A DNA stretch of 32,405 bases from an uncultured Spirochaetales bacterium. Its GTDB lineage: Bacteria > Spirochaetota > Spirochaetia > Sphaerochaetales > Sphaerochaetaceae. The notes under the pieces are model-generated. The model had not been told where the DNA came from and made no database searches. It saw only the letters and a program-made list of their open reading frames with translations. Each line of letters starts with the position of its first letter. Positions within the stretch are counted from its first letter, which is position 1. Where the stretch lies: NCBI GenBank assembly GCA_949287505.1, contig CASEGX010000086.1:1-32405 (forward strand), in the 5' to 3' direction. Positions 14,696-23,001 of this stretch are shown one piece after another. The position numbers were made by a program, and so were the translations under genes.

Positions 14696-16060
14696 ATGCG
14701 TCCGATACTCTCCCTTGAATCAGCTTCAGCTCTCGACCACAGCATCATTTCGCGCTGCCGTCTTTCCGAGAGCACTCTTATAGATAATGCTGCATCCTGT
14801 GCATTCAGCCTCACAAAGGATCTGGTTCACGGAAGGGTTCTTGTGATGGTCGGTCCCGGGAATAATGGCTCGGACGGCCTTGCCCTTGCCTTGCTGCTCC
14901 ATTCAGCTGGCTTTTCTCCGGATGTCTTCTTTCTTTATGAGAAAGGAAACCCTGAGAATATGAGGAGAAGGAAGCTGCTTCCCGAAGATATTTCCGTCAC
15001 GGATACAACAGCTGGCTATGACACGGTATTTGATGCCCTTTTTGGCTTCAGCTTCCACTGCGATGCTGATGACCGGACACAGAGGGCTGCAGAGGGCGCG
15101 AATAAGGCAGAAACTGTCATATCCCTTGATGTTCCTTCCGCATTTATTGTTGAAGCGGATGTGACTGTCTCCTTCATGGTTCCCAAGGATATCCTCTATG
15201 AACCTCTCTTCAGATGGAAAGCCGGAAGAATCATGATAGCAAACCCGGGTTTTCCGGAAAGTGAGCTTGAAGCTGTGTCCTCTTCGCTTTTCCTTCTTTC
15301 GGATGCTGACTCGGCCATGCGCCGTTTCTCCGTCTCTGATTACAAGAACAGCCGTGGGCACATTGCCATCATCGGAGGGTCTGACCGTTATACAGGTGCT
15401 CCGCGCCTTGCATCGCGTGCAGCCTTCTTCTCCGGTGCAGGTCTTGTCACGATTGTAACCGGTTCTGAGAAGATAAGGGATGAAAACCCTGCAGTGATTA
15501 TTGCCGGTACTGATACGGATTTCTCTTCCTATGCTTCTCTCGCAATAGGCCCGGGATGGGGGAATGGGGATGAAAAGGTATTTGAAAGAGCCGTGGAAAG
15601 CGGCAGGAGTATTGTCGTGGATGCGGATGCGCTCCGCTTTGTCCCGTCCCATCGTTTCTCATACCGAGCCGTACTGACACCGCATATCGGAGAATACCGC
15701 CGTCTGATGGCATCTCTTTCCATTCCTGATGGACTAGGAAATCCTGAGACTCTCTCTTCGGCGCTTCTTAGCCTTTCCCTTCTCACAGAGTCTGTTGTCG
15801 TATTGAAATCATCGGTCGTCTGGATAGCATGCAAGGACAGGATATACATATACGATGGTGCTAATCCCTCCTTGGGCGTTGCCGGGTCAGGGGATGTTCT
15901 CTGTGGGATAATAGCGGCACTTCTGGGAGAAGGCGAGGATGCTCTGCAAGCAGCTGTCGATGGTGTCATACTGCATCAGAGGGCAGGGCATAAGGCGCAT
16001 GAGGAGTTCGGCTTCTATTCTGCAGAGGAGCTTATACAGATGGTAGGCAGGTGCAGATGA
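14696..16060 (+). CDS. nnr: Bifunctional NAD(P)H-hydrate epimerase / ADP-dependent dehydratase
   Basis: 454 residues from ATG 14696; a reading from 14672 would add eight residues not seen in the family. It repairs hydrated NAD(P)H in the cytosol. The N-terminal YjeF_N epimerase half opens MRPILSLESASALDHSII and has GPGNNGSDGLALALLL (53-68). The C-terminal ribokinase-like dehydratase half has NSRGHIAIIGGSDRYTGAPR, LTPHIGEYRRL and GSGDVLCGIIAALLGEG, the nucleotide-binding signature. The epimerase half is on the short side (about 200 residues) and has GFSF where 'GtGl' is usual after DALF, so its activity may be altered. ATGA overlap links it to the next gene. Confidence 0.9.
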   Translation: MRPILSLESASALDHSIISRCRLSESTLIDNAASCAFSLTKDLVHGRVLVMVGPGNNGSDGLALALLLHSAGFSPDVFFLYEKGNPENMRRRKLLPEDISVTDTTAGYDTVFDALFGFSFHCDADDRTQRAAEGANKAETVISLDVPSAFIVEADVTVSFMVPKDILYEPLFRWKAGRIMIANPGFPESELEAVSSSLFLLSDADSAMRRFSVSDYKNSRGHIAIIGGSDRYTGAPRLASRAAFFSGAGLVTIVTGSEKIRDENPAVIIAGTDTDFSSYASLAIGPGWGNGDEKVFERAVESGRSIVVDADALRFVPSHRFSYRAVLTPHIGEYRRLMASLSIPDGLGNPETLSSALLSLSLLTESVVVLKSSVVWIACKDRIYIYDGANPSLGVAGSGDVLCGIIAALLGEGEDALQAAVDGVILHQRAGHKAHEEFGFYSAEELIQMVGRCR

Positions 16061-16458
16061 TTCAGATTTACCTCCTGTCTGTTTGCTATCTTGTTTTCTC
16101 CTCCCTCCTCCTTCTTGTGGATTCCTACAGAAGAAAGCTTTCCTTCATGCTGAAGGCTAAGTCGAAACTGAGGGAGGATATGAAAAAGCTCAATCTCTAC
16201 TTCCTTTCCGGTATAGCGCTTTCCCTTCTCCTCTTTGCCTTCCCGATGCACCCAGGACCGTTCATTGCCGGAGATCTCATTCCCTCCCTTGCAATACTTT
16301 TCATCTCATTCTTCTACAGGTTGCTTTATTCGGAGAAGAACAGAGAGCGCTCGGATACATATCTTGCTGGAAAGAAACAGAAGACGAAGAGACTCGGCTT
16401 CATTTGCCTTTCCATTGCTTTCATTCATTTTCTCTTTCCATCGATAGTTCTGCTATAA
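16057..16458 (+). CDS. Small integral membrane protein, unknown
   Basis: 133 residues from ATG 16057, which overlaps the upstream stop as ATGA; AGG about six bases upstream may serve as SD. Three to four predicted membrane segments: IYLLSVCYLVFSSLLLLVD, LNLYFLSGIALSLLLFAF, LIPSLAILFISFFYRLLY and a last one at the C-terminus, with strongly basic loops (RRKLSFMLKAKSKLRED; GKKQKTKRLG). No family is recognised. It is co-transcribed with the NAD(P)HX repair gene. A cytoplasmic-membrane role is all that can be said. Confidence 0.6.
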   Translation: MIQIYLLSVCYLVFSSLLLLVDSYRRKLSFMLKAKSKLREDMKKLNLYFLSGIALSLLLFAFPMHPGPFIAGDLIPSLAILFISFFYRLLYSEKNRERSDTYLAGKKQKTKRLGFICLSIAFIHFLFPSIVLL

Positions 16459-16459
16459 T
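16451..16459 (+). promoter_or_regulatory. Extended -10 promoter of the Nudix gene, leaderless arrangement
   Basis: TGC-TATAAT (TATAAT at 16454-16459) inside the last codons of the preceding gene, six bases before ATG 16466. The -35 is weak but the TGn extension compensates. No SD is present. Confidence 0.5.
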
Positions 16460-16465
16460 CATGGA

Positions 16466-16864
16466 ATGGACGAACGTATTACGACAGCCGGAGTCGCACT
16501 AAGAAACGGGAAGGTGCTTGTCGCCCTGCGAGAAAAGGGTGGTGCGCTTTCCGGCAAGTGGGAGTTTCCCGGCGGCAAGCAGCGCTGGGGAGAAAGCGAT
16601 GAGGACACGCTCAGACGCGAGTATATGGAAGAGCTTGGCGTTCCCGTAGCGGTCGGAGATCTTATCCTTTCCTTTGATTTTGTGAACAAGGACACGCTTT
16701 ATCATCTTCACGCTCATAGAATCGACTTATTGTCCGATGATTTCACCCTCAGCGTGCATACTGATGTGAGATGGGTTGACCACGGCGAGCTTCTTGCTCT
16801 CGATATGGGACCATCAGATTGCCAAATCCGCTCCAGAGTGGCTTCTTTTCTCTTGAATAGCTGA
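16466..16864 (+). CDS. MutT-like Nudix hydrolase
   Basis: 132 residues. A perfect Nudix box, G-x5-E-x7-REYMEELGV (G at about residue 37 through V60), gives a Mg-dependent pyrophosphohydrolase. WEFPGGK before the box is typical of MutT/NudG-type enzymes acting on oxidised or non-canonical nucleoside triphosphates (8-oxo-dGTP, 5-methyl-CTP and the like). The substrate cannot be told apart from sequence. It sits eight bases after the membrane-protein gene but has its own -10 box, so it may also be transcribed separately. No SD is visible. Confidence 0.87.
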   Translation: MDERITTAGVALRNGKVLVALREKGGALSGKWEFPGGKQRWGESDEDTLRREYMEELGVPVAVGDLILSFDFVNKDTLYHLHAHRIDLLSDDFTLSVHTDVRWVDHGELLALDMGPSDCQIRSRVASFLLNS

Positions 16865-16908
16865 AAGCAGAGTTCTACTATCTTTCTATCTTCTCAGTGA
16901 GGTACATT

Positions 16909-17934
16909 ATGGAAAAGAAGGATATTAAATGGAGTGAGCTGGGTTTTGGCTACATGCCTACTGATTACCGTTACTTTGCAGAATGGAAGAACGGAAAGTG
17001 GGGAGAGGGGAAGCTGACTCAGGATAACACGATTACAATGTCTGAGTGCGCTGGTGTTCTTCAGTATGCGCAGACCTGTTTCGAGGGCCTCAAGGCCTAC
17101 ACACAGAAAGATGGAAGCATCGTCACATTCCGTCCGGACCTGAATGCTGCGCGTCTTCAGAGCTCTGCACGCCGCCTTCTGATTCCCGAGGTTCCTACAG
17201 AGATGTTCCTGGAAGCTCTTGATGAGACTGTGAAGGCAAATGCCGCATGGGTTCCTCCTTATGGAACGGGTGCAACCCTCTATGTAAGGCCATTCCTCTT
17301 CGGTTCTGGTCCGGTAATTGGCGTTGCTCCGGCACCGGAGTACCAGTTCAGACTGTTCTGTACACCTGTAGGACCTTATTTCAAGGGCGGTATCAAACCA
17401 ATCAGGATCTGTGTTTCAGATTATGACAGGGCAGCACCGCATGGCACCGGTGATATAAAAGCAGGTCTCAACTATGCGATGTCACTCTATCCAGGTGAGC
17501 TTGCACACAGCCACGGGTACAATGAGAACATGTTCCTCGATGCTGCTACACGCACATATGTGGAAGAGACGGGTGGTGCGAACTTCCTCTTCGTCACGAA
17601 GGATGGAAAGCTTGTGACACCTAAGTCATCGACGATACTTCCTTCCATCACAAGGCGCTCCCTCGTCTACGTTGCTGAAAAGTATCTCGGTCTGACTGTT
17701 GAAGAAAGACCTGTACCGTTTGAAGAGGTTAAGGAGTTTGCTGAAGTCGGTGTCTGTGGAACCGCTGCTGTCATATCTCCAGTCGGAGAGATTGACTATC
17801 ATGATGAACGCATCATGGTTCCATCCGGAATGGAGCAGTTCGGACCTGTGCTTTCAAAGCTCCGTGAGACACTTACAGGTATCCAGAACGGGGATGTGGA
17901 AGCTCCGGAAGGCTGGATTAGGAAAATCTGCTGA
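16909..17934 (+). CDS. ilvE: Branched-chain amino acid aminotransferase
   Basis: 341 residues, a class IV PLP aminotransferase of the longer BCAT type (about 340-360). It interconverts Leu/Ile/Val with their 2-oxo acids. Seen: YAQTCFEGLKAY, FRPDLNAARLQSSARRL, YVRPFLFGSGP, the PLP-lysine region GDIKAGLNYAMSL and TYVEETGGANFLFV (E-x-GG motif). The start at 16909 has GAGG seven bases upstream; a GTG at 16897 would overlap that SD. A terminator follows directly. The BCAA exporter AzlCD is elsewhere in the window but not linked. Confidence 0.94.
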   Translation: MEKKDIKWSELGFGYMPTDYRYFAEWKNGKWGEGKLTQDNTITMSECAGVLQYAQTCFEGLKAYTQKDGSIVTFRPDLNAARLQSSARRLLIPEVPTEMFLEALDETVKANAAWVPPYGTGATLYVRPFLFGSGPVIGVAPAPEYQFRLFCTPVGPYFKGGIKPIRICVSDYDRAAPHGTGDIKAGLNYAMSLYPGELAHSHGYNENMFLDAATRTYVEETGGANFLFVTKDGKLVTPKSSTILPSITRRSLVYVAEKYLGLTVEERPVPFEEVKEFAEVGVCGTAAVISPVGEIDYHDERIMVPSGMEQFGPVLSKLRETLTGIQNGDVEAPEGWIRKIC

Positions 17935-17955
17935 AAAGAAAAGAATGTTTGCTCT

Positions 17956-17991
17956 GGCTGTTGCGTCATAAGCGTGACAGCCTTTTCTTTT
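17956..17991 (+). terminator. Rho-independent terminator of ilvE
   Basis: GGCTGT (17956-17961) pairs with ACAGCC (17977-17982), followed by TTTTCTTTT. It is back to back with the minus-strand terminator of glgC. Confidence 0.8.
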
Positions 17992-17993
17992 CC

Positions 17994-18029
17994 CAAAAAA
18001 AGAAGCCAGGAGCGAACCCCTGGCCTTCT
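17994..18029 (-). terminator. Rho-independent terminator of glgA-glgC
   Basis: On the minus strand AGAA-G-GCCAGG, loop, CCTGGC-TTCT followed by a run of seven T (A-run 17994-18000). Ten bases after the glgC stop. Confidence 0.85.
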
Positions 18030-18038
18030 GGGAATGAA

Positions 18039-19331
18039 TCACATCACTGTTCCATCTGGAATGATTGCATTCTTGTTGATCACGATGATTCCATCGTGAA
18101 TCGAATACATCTCAAAGTCTCCATCCGGGCGAGGAATGTTGTCGATACCGATACGGCAGTTTGAACCGATTCTCGCATTCTGGTCAATGATTGCTCTCTT
18201 TATAATCGTTGCCTTTCCGATACCGATGTTAGGAATGCCTTTCTTTGCATTCTCTGCTTTCTCTTCCTCTGTTTCGTAGAAAGTTGCACCCATGCAGTAT
18301 ACACCATCAAGCGATGCGCCCGCTTCGATGAATGTACGTACACCGACAATGGAGTTGACGATGTATGCGTTTGTGATGATGGAACCCTCTGATGTAAGGG
18401 AGCATGAGATGTTGCAGAAGTTTGCCTTTGTTGCAGGAAGGTGTCTTCTGTGTGTATAGATCGGCATCTCCTCATCGTAGAAGTTGAATGCAGGCTTCTC
18501 TGAGGCGAGGTTGAGGTTTGTCTCATAGAATGCCTTGATGGTTCCGATATCCTCCCAGAAATCGCTGAAGAGATATGCACCTACACGGCGGGTTTTGATG
18601 ATTTCAGGAATGATTTCCTTGCCGAAATCCGTCTTGTCGTTATTGAGTGCTTCCTCCATTGTCTGGGCGTTGAAGATATAGATACCCATTGAGGCAAGAT
18701 ACTCGTTCTCGCTGTTTCTGTCTGTGCCCAGCTGATTCTTGAGGCATGCTTCAGGAACCTTGTATTCTGTGATGTCCATATCCGGAGCCGGCTTCTCATA
18801 GAATTTCCTTATGATTCCCTCATCATCTGCTCCGATGATTCCGAGTCCTGTTGCCTGTGCTCTTGAAATCGGTTTTGCTGCAATCGTGAGCTCTGCGCCT
18901 GATTCGATATGCCTATCGAGCATCTTCTGGAAATCCATCCTGTAGAGCTGGTCTCCAGAGAGAATGATGTAGTAATCAGCATTCTGGTCATGGAAATGCT
19001 TGAGGTTCTTTCTTACAGCATCTGCTGTTCCCTGATACCAGCTCTCGCTTGCATATGTCTGCTCTGCAGCAAGGATCTCTACGAATCCGCCAGAGAACTG
19101 ATCGAACTGATATGTATTCGCGATATGGTTGTGAAGGGAAGCGCTGTTGAACTGTGTGAGAACGTAGATCTGCCTGATTCCACTGTTGATACAGTTCGAA
19201 ATAGGGATATCTACAAGTCTGTATTTACCAGCAAACGGTACAGCAGGCTTTGCCCTGTCCATTGTAAGCGGGTAAAGTCTTGTTCCGCGGCCTCCTCCGA
19301 GGACAATTGCTATTGCTTTCTTCTTTTTCAT
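18039..19331 (-). CDS. glgC: Glucose-1-phosphate adenylyltransferase
   Basis: 430 residues, the standard length. Makes ADP-glucose for glycogen from glucose-1-phosphate and ATP. Seen: IAIVLGGGRGTRLYPLT (nucleotide-binding loop), RAKPAVPFAGKYRLVDIPIS, QGTADAVRKN, LSGDQLYRMD and a C-terminal left-handed beta-helix with NAYIVNSIVGVRTFIEAG and NARIGSNCRIGIDN. The ATG at 19331 with AGGAGG ten bases upstream (plus a nearer GGAG) is preferred to a TTG at 19340 that touches the SD. It follows glgA by 27 bases and ends at a strong terminator. No glgB or glgP is in the window. Confidence 0.95.
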   Translation of the reverse strand: MKKKKAIAIVLGGGRGTRLYPLTMDRAKPAVPFAGKYRLVDIPISNCINSGIRQIYVLTQFNSASLHNHIANTYQFDQFSGGFVEILAAEQTYASESWYQGTADAVRKNLKHFHDQNADYYIILSGDQLYRMDFQKMLDRHIESGAELTIAAKPISRAQATGLGIIGADDEGIIRKFYEKPAPDMDITEYKVPEACLKNQLGTDRNSENEYLASMGIYIFNAQTMEEALNNDKTDFGKEIIPEIIKTRRVGAYLFSDFWEDIGTIKAFYETNLNLASEKPAFNFYDEEMPIYTHRRHLPATKANFCNISCSLTSEGSIITNAYIVNSIVGVRTFIEAGASLDGVYCMGATFYETEEEKAENAKKGIPNIGIGKATIIKRAIIDQNARIGSNCRIGIDNIPRPDGDFEMYSIHDGIIVINKNAIIPDGTVM

Positions 19332-19358
19332 TTTCTCCAATCCTCCTGTGTATCTTAA

Positions 19359-20795
19359 TCATTTATTCTTCAATGAATTATAAAGATCTATGTATTCTCC
19401 TGCGGACTTGTCCCATGAAAGGTCTGTAGTCATCGCACGTTTTATGGCCTTTGCCATATTCTCCTTTTCGTCATTATAGAACTTTATGGCACGGTTCACT
19501 GCATCGCTTATGGCCTCTGATGAAAGATTCTCCATCAGAAATCCTGTGCCTGTGTCAGGATGCTCTGTGATATCTATGATTGTATCAGCAAGTCCTCCCG
19601 TGCGATGCGCGACAGGAAGTGTTCCATAGTGCAGTGAGTACATCTGGTTGAGTCCGCATGGCTCATAACGAGACGGCATAAGGAAGAAATCCGCAGCGCC
19701 TTCGGCTTCATGTGCGGTGATACTGCTGAAAGCGATGTTCACGCTCAGATTCTCATGCCTTGATTCCAGTTCCTTGAGCTTGTCCTCATAGTGCTTGTCT
19801 CCGGTTCCTATCACAAGCATCTGGAAGTTCTTCTGATACAGAAGCTCCTCCAGCACCGGATGATTGCCACCTAGAAGCTCTGCATATCCCTTCTGATCCG
19901 CAATCCTCGACACCATTGCGAAAAGGGGTAAGTCAATGTCATCGATGAGGTTGTATTCCTTCAGGACACGTGCCTTGAGGGCTTTCTTGCCCGAGAGATC
20001 CTTTGAGCTGTAATGCTCAGGGAAAAACTTGTCAGCTCTCGGATTCCATTCATGGGTGTCCATGCCATTGAGAATCCCATGGAGGTCTTCCTTTCTCTCC
20101 CTCAGAAGCCAGTCAAGTCCGCAACCGTATTTCTCTGTCTGGATCTCGTCTGCGTATGTTGGAGAGACTGTCGTGATGCTATCTGCACTCTCCAGTCCTG
20201 CCTTGAGCATGTTCAGTCTTTCTTCTCCTGGTTTTCCATAGAAGAATTCCCTTTCAAGCCTGTCGCCGCCAAGTACTGCATCGTAGCGGGAGAAGTCTCC
20301 CTGATAGGCGAGGTTATGGATGGTGAAAATCGAATGAGCCTTGATGCCTTCCTGCTTCATGTAGAACGGTACAAGACCTGCTGTCCAGTCATGGCAGTGC
20401 ACTATGTCAGCCTTCCATCCGGAGGCCTTCATATAAAGAACTGCAGCTTTTGCAAAGAGCATGAAGCGCTCTCCGTTATCTGCATATGGAGTGAATGATG
20501 TATCACCGTATATGCCTTTACGCTCTGTAAAATACGGATGCTCAAGCCCTATATACTCAACACCGTCGAGCTTTCTGTGTACTGTGGACACCGTTTCATC
20601 CGAGTTCAGCATCGGAACGGTATATGAGGCATCCTTTCTGAATCCCTTCGGGTCAATGAATGAATACATCGGCATGAAGATGCGGACTTCCTCGCCTTTC
20701 TTTGCAAGGGCGGGGGAGAGCGAACCTAATACATCGGCCAGTCCCCCGGATTTGGAAAAGGGGACTGCTTCACTGGAAACCATCAGGATATTCAT
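19359..20795 (-). CDS. glgA: Glycogen synthase (GT5)
   Basis: 478 residues from ATG 20795, the E. coli length; a longer frame to 20909 adds 38 residues unlike the family. Extends alpha-1,4-glucan from ADP-glucose. Seen: MNILMVSSEAVPFSKSGGLA (KxGGL-type ADP-glucose site at Lys/Ser-GG), VHCHDWTAGLVPFYMK, SIFTIHNLAYQG, and the C-terminal SRYEPCGLNQMYSLHYGTLP then RTGGLADT. It is the first gene of glgA-glgC, with a promoter abutting the start codon. Confidence 0.95.
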   Translation of the reverse strand: MNILMVSSEAVPFSKSGGLADVLGSLSPALAKKGEEVRIFMPMYSFIDPKGFRKDASYTVPMLNSDETVSTVHRKLDGVEYIGLEHPYFTERKGIYGDTSFTPYADNGERFMLFAKAAVLYMKASGWKADIVHCHDWTAGLVPFYMKQEGIKAHSIFTIHNLAYQGDFSRYDAVLGGDRLEREFFYGKPGEERLNMLKAGLESADSITTVSPTYADEIQTEKYGCGLDWLLRERKEDLHGILNGMDTHEWNPRADKFFPEHYSSKDLSGKKALKARVLKEYNLIDDIDLPLFAMVSRIADQKGYAELLGGNHPVLEELLYQKNFQMLVIGTGDKHYEDKLKELESRHENLSVNIAFSSITAHEAEGAADFFLMPSRYEPCGLNQMYSLHYGTLPVAHRTGGLADTIIDITEHPDTGTGFLMENLSSEAISDAVNRAIKFYNDEKENMAKAIKRAMTTDLSWDKSAGEYIDLYNSLKNK

Positions 20796-20802
20796 ACTGA
20801 AG

Positions 20803-20831
20803 ATTATCTTCCAAGGGAGATATAAAGGCAA
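20803..20831 (-). promoter_or_regulatory. Promoter of glgA-glgC, leaderless arrangement
   Basis: Minus strand TTGCCT (20831-20826), 17-base spacer, GATAAT (20808-20803), seven bases before the ATG at 20795. No SD in the gap. Confidence 0.55.
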
Positions 20832-20957
20832 GGAAAAAACACCATCCAGACGCTTCTTTTGGGCATTTGCAGGGTGTTTTGCAATGTACAGGATTGTTTT
20901 CCTGAACACATATGCAGGGAAAGAAAGGTGGCATGGTGCAGGAGCTTGTATTTTGAT

Positions 20958-20990
20958 AATCCCATCCCCTGTCCAAGGGAAGATGGGATT
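20958..20990. terminator. Strong hairpin after trxB without T-tract
   Basis: AATCCCATC (20958-20966) pairs with GATGGGATT (20982-20990), with an inner CCCT/AGGG stem. It lies nine bases after the trxB stop. Neither strand has a T-run behind it, so it is a hairpin-only terminator or mRNA 3'-end stabiliser. Confidence 0.45.
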
Positions 20991-20998
20991 AACCGAAG

Positions 20999-21895
20999 CT
21001 ACATATTCTGTATGTATTCATCCGCGCTGTGGGCTGCCATAGCTCCATCACCAGCGGCTGTGACAACCTGCCTGAACGGAGTTGTCCTGACATCGCCTGC
21101 CGCAAAAAGCCCTGGTACGCTTGTCATCATATGGCTGTCTGCTACCACAAAGCCTTTATCCAGAGCAGCAAAGCCTTCCAGGATCTCCGAGTTTGGAATG
21201 ACGCCGACGAAGATAAAAACCGCATCAACAGGGAGCTCTGTTCCATCTGAGAGCAGGACTGAGGTCACTCCGCGGCTATCTCCGTTGATTCTCTCGACAG
21301 TCTTTCCGAGCTGAAGACGGATGTTATCCTTTGCCATGACTCTGTCCTGAAGAACCTTCTGCCCTCTGAATTCATTCCGTCTGTGTATTATATGCACTTC
21401 GCTTCCAAGCTTTGAAAGGTAGAGTGCATCGGTGAGGGCTGTGTCTCCGCCTCCGACGACAGCGATTCTCTTTCCTTTGAAGAACGGGCCATCGCATGTT
21501 GCGCAGTAGCTGACACCTTTTCCCTGGAATTCCTCTTCCCCCGGGCATCCAAGATGACGGTGGCGTGCCCCCGCGGCGAATATCACAGCCTTCGAGACCA
21601 CATCTTCCCCTGTTGTCTTTACAAAGAACCTTCCGTCCCTCTTCTCAATTGATTCCGCGCCCCAGAATTCAACTTTGACACCGAAGGAGACTGCCTGTTT
21701 CTCGAAACGCTCTGCAAGTGCATAGCCCGATGTTTTCTCTTCTCCGGGATAATTCTCTATCTCATCAATATATAAAAGCTGTCCTCCCGGAGCCAGTGAA
21801 TCTATTGCAAGCACATCGTAACCGGCTCTGGCAGCATAGGACGCTGCGGAAAGACCGGCAGGGCCGCATCCTATTACAAGAACATCACATTCCAT
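20999..21895 (-). CDS. trxB: Thioredoxin reductase (NADPH)
   Basis: 298 residues. Flavoenzyme reducing thioredoxin. Seen: FAD-binding VIGCGPAGLSAASYAARAG (about 7-25), GGQLLYIDEIENYPG, redox-active CATC (C131, C134) in the NADPH domain, the second dinucleotide fold VVGGGDTALTDALYLS, and C-terminal LFAAGDVRTTPFRQ. It overlaps tsaB by eleven bases and is the last gene of the TPR-tsaE-tsaB-trxB series. A ferredoxin/flavodoxin-type reductase with the same fold is less likely because the CxxC is intact. Confidence 0.95.
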   Translation of the reverse strand: MECDVLVIGCGPAGLSAASYAARAGYDVLAIDSLAPGGQLLYIDEIENYPGEEKTSGYALAERFEKQAVSFGVKVEFWGAESIEKRDGRFFVKTTGEDVVSKAVIFAAGARHRHLGCPGEEEFQGKGVSYCATCDGPFFKGKRIAVVGGGDTALTDALYLSKLGSEVHIIHRRNEFRGQKVLQDRVMAKDNIRLQLGKTVERINGDSRGVTSVLLSDGTELPVDAVFIFVGVIPNSEILEGFAALDKGFVVADSHMMTSVPGLFAAGDVRTTPFRQVVTAAGDGAMAAHSADEYIQNM

Positions 21896-22589
21896 TTTGC
21901 TTTCTCTCCATTATCTTCTTTTCCAGTGCTTCCTCTGCATCGGAGCGCCTTATGTATACAGGACCTTCTCCGATATCATCAGCACCATCTCTCCTGTACT
22001 TCTCGAGTCCCAGTGCGATGAGGGCTTTTGAAAGATTCCTCGGTGCCTCCGGGTCTATGAGAAGCGGAATGGCATCATCTTTCTTTGATATTCTCTCTGC
22101 AAAGAGAAGCGCATCGGGGCCTGTTATGAGTACAGGTTCCTTTTCCTTTTTAAGAAACGGTATGACATCTTCCTCCGTGCCATCCCTGTCGGCAATTACT
22201 GTGTCTCCGCCTTTTTTCATTGAAAGATAGAACTTCTTTCTTTTGGCATCTATGACGGAAAGAATCGCTCCGGGATAGATTCCTACAGCTTCTGCCGTGG
22301 CATCCAGTGTCGGCACTGAGACAAGCGGTATGGATAGGGCGGAAGCAATGCCTTTCATGGAAGCCATTCCGATTCTCAGCCCTGTAAAGGATCCCGGGCC
22401 CTTTGCGACTATGAGAAGCTCCAGGTCCTTCAGACCTATTCCGGCTCTTTTCAGAAGTGCCTCTATTTCGGGAAGAAGGTCCTCGGAGTGTGAGAAATTG
22501 CCATCAACGAGCCTCTCTTCATAGGAAGAGGAGGTGAGAAGCGCAAGAGAAAGTATCTGTGTTGATGTATCAGCTGAAAGAATATTCAT
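21885..22589 (-). CDS. tsaB: tRNA threonylcarbamoyladenosine biosynthesis protein TsaB
   Basis: 234 residues, ASKHA-fold partner of TsaD. MNILSADTSTQILSLALL is the standard opening, and VAKGPGSFTGLRIGMASMKG (about 59-78) is the TsaB signature. It activates TsaD in t6A37 formation. It overlaps tsaE by 20 bases and trxB by eleven, so these are coupled. The C-terminal part ends in PVYIRRSDAEEALEKK, the usual 'P.Y.R...A' motif. Confidence 0.94.
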   Translation of the reverse strand: MNILSADTSTQILSLALLTSSSYEERLVDGNFSHSEDLLPEIEALLKRAGIGLKDLELLIVAKGPGSFTGLRIGMASMKGIASALSIPLVSVPTLDATAEAVGIYPGAILSVIDAKRKKFYLSMKKGGDTVIADRDGTEEDVIPFLKKEKEPVLITGPDALLFAERISKKDDAIPLLIDPEAPRNLSKALIALGLEKYRRDGADDIGEGPVYIRRSDAEEALEKKIMERKQNGM

Positions 22590-23001
22590 GGCATCCTCCC
22601 TCGATTGTTATTTCCCTTGTCTCATCTTCATTGATTGCTATCGTGACACGGAAAGCGTCATCTCTCATCATTTCCCCGATTTTCTCTGCCCATTCCACAA
22701 GGGTGATTCCATCAGGATATAGAAATTCCTCTCCGCCCATTGACTCAAATTCGTCCTCTCCTGAGAGCCTGTAGAGGTCAAGGTGATAGAGTTTCTCCGA
22801 TCCATCGTATTCCTGTACAAGGGTGAATGTGGGGGATACAACTGCTTCCTTGATGCCAAGGGCTTTTGCAATTCCTTTTGCGAAAACCGTCTTGCCAGCT
22901 CCCAGTGAGCCGATAAGGGAGACTGTATCTCCTTTTCTAAGGCATTTTCCGAATCTGTATCCGATATCCTCTGTCTCTTTCTCAGAATGGGATAGCATCA
23001 T
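22570..23001 (-). CDS. tsaE: tRNA threonylcarbamoyladenosine biosynthesis ATPase TsaE
   Basis: 143 residues. P-loop GSLGAGKT (31-38), SPTFTLVQEYDG (56-67), HLDLYRL (73-79) and LVEWAEKIGEMM are the family hallmarks. TsaE is the ATPase that resets the TsaBD complex. The start is ambiguous by one codon: ATGATG at 23001/22998 follows GAGGAGG, and the second ATG has the better spacing. The same GAGGAGGAA encodes the final three Glu of the preceding TPR protein, whose TGA overlaps this start. Confidence 0.93.
   Translation of the reverse strand: MMLSHSEKETEDIGYRFGKCLRKGDTVSLIGSLGAGKTVFAKGIAKALGIKEAVVSPTFTLVQEYDGSEKLYHLDLYRLSGEDEFESMGGEEFLYPDGITLVEWAEKIGEMMRDDAFRVTIAINEDETREITIEGGCHEYSFS

Noticed and set aside
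20796..20909. N-terminal extension of GlgA
   Set aside because: The 38 residues do not resemble glycogen synthases, and the promoter for the 20795 start lies within this stretch.
20882..20925. TGTACAGGA/TCCTGAACA hairpin between glgA and trxB
   Set aside because: Short stem with an A-A mismatch and no T-tract; not enough to call a terminator or RNA.
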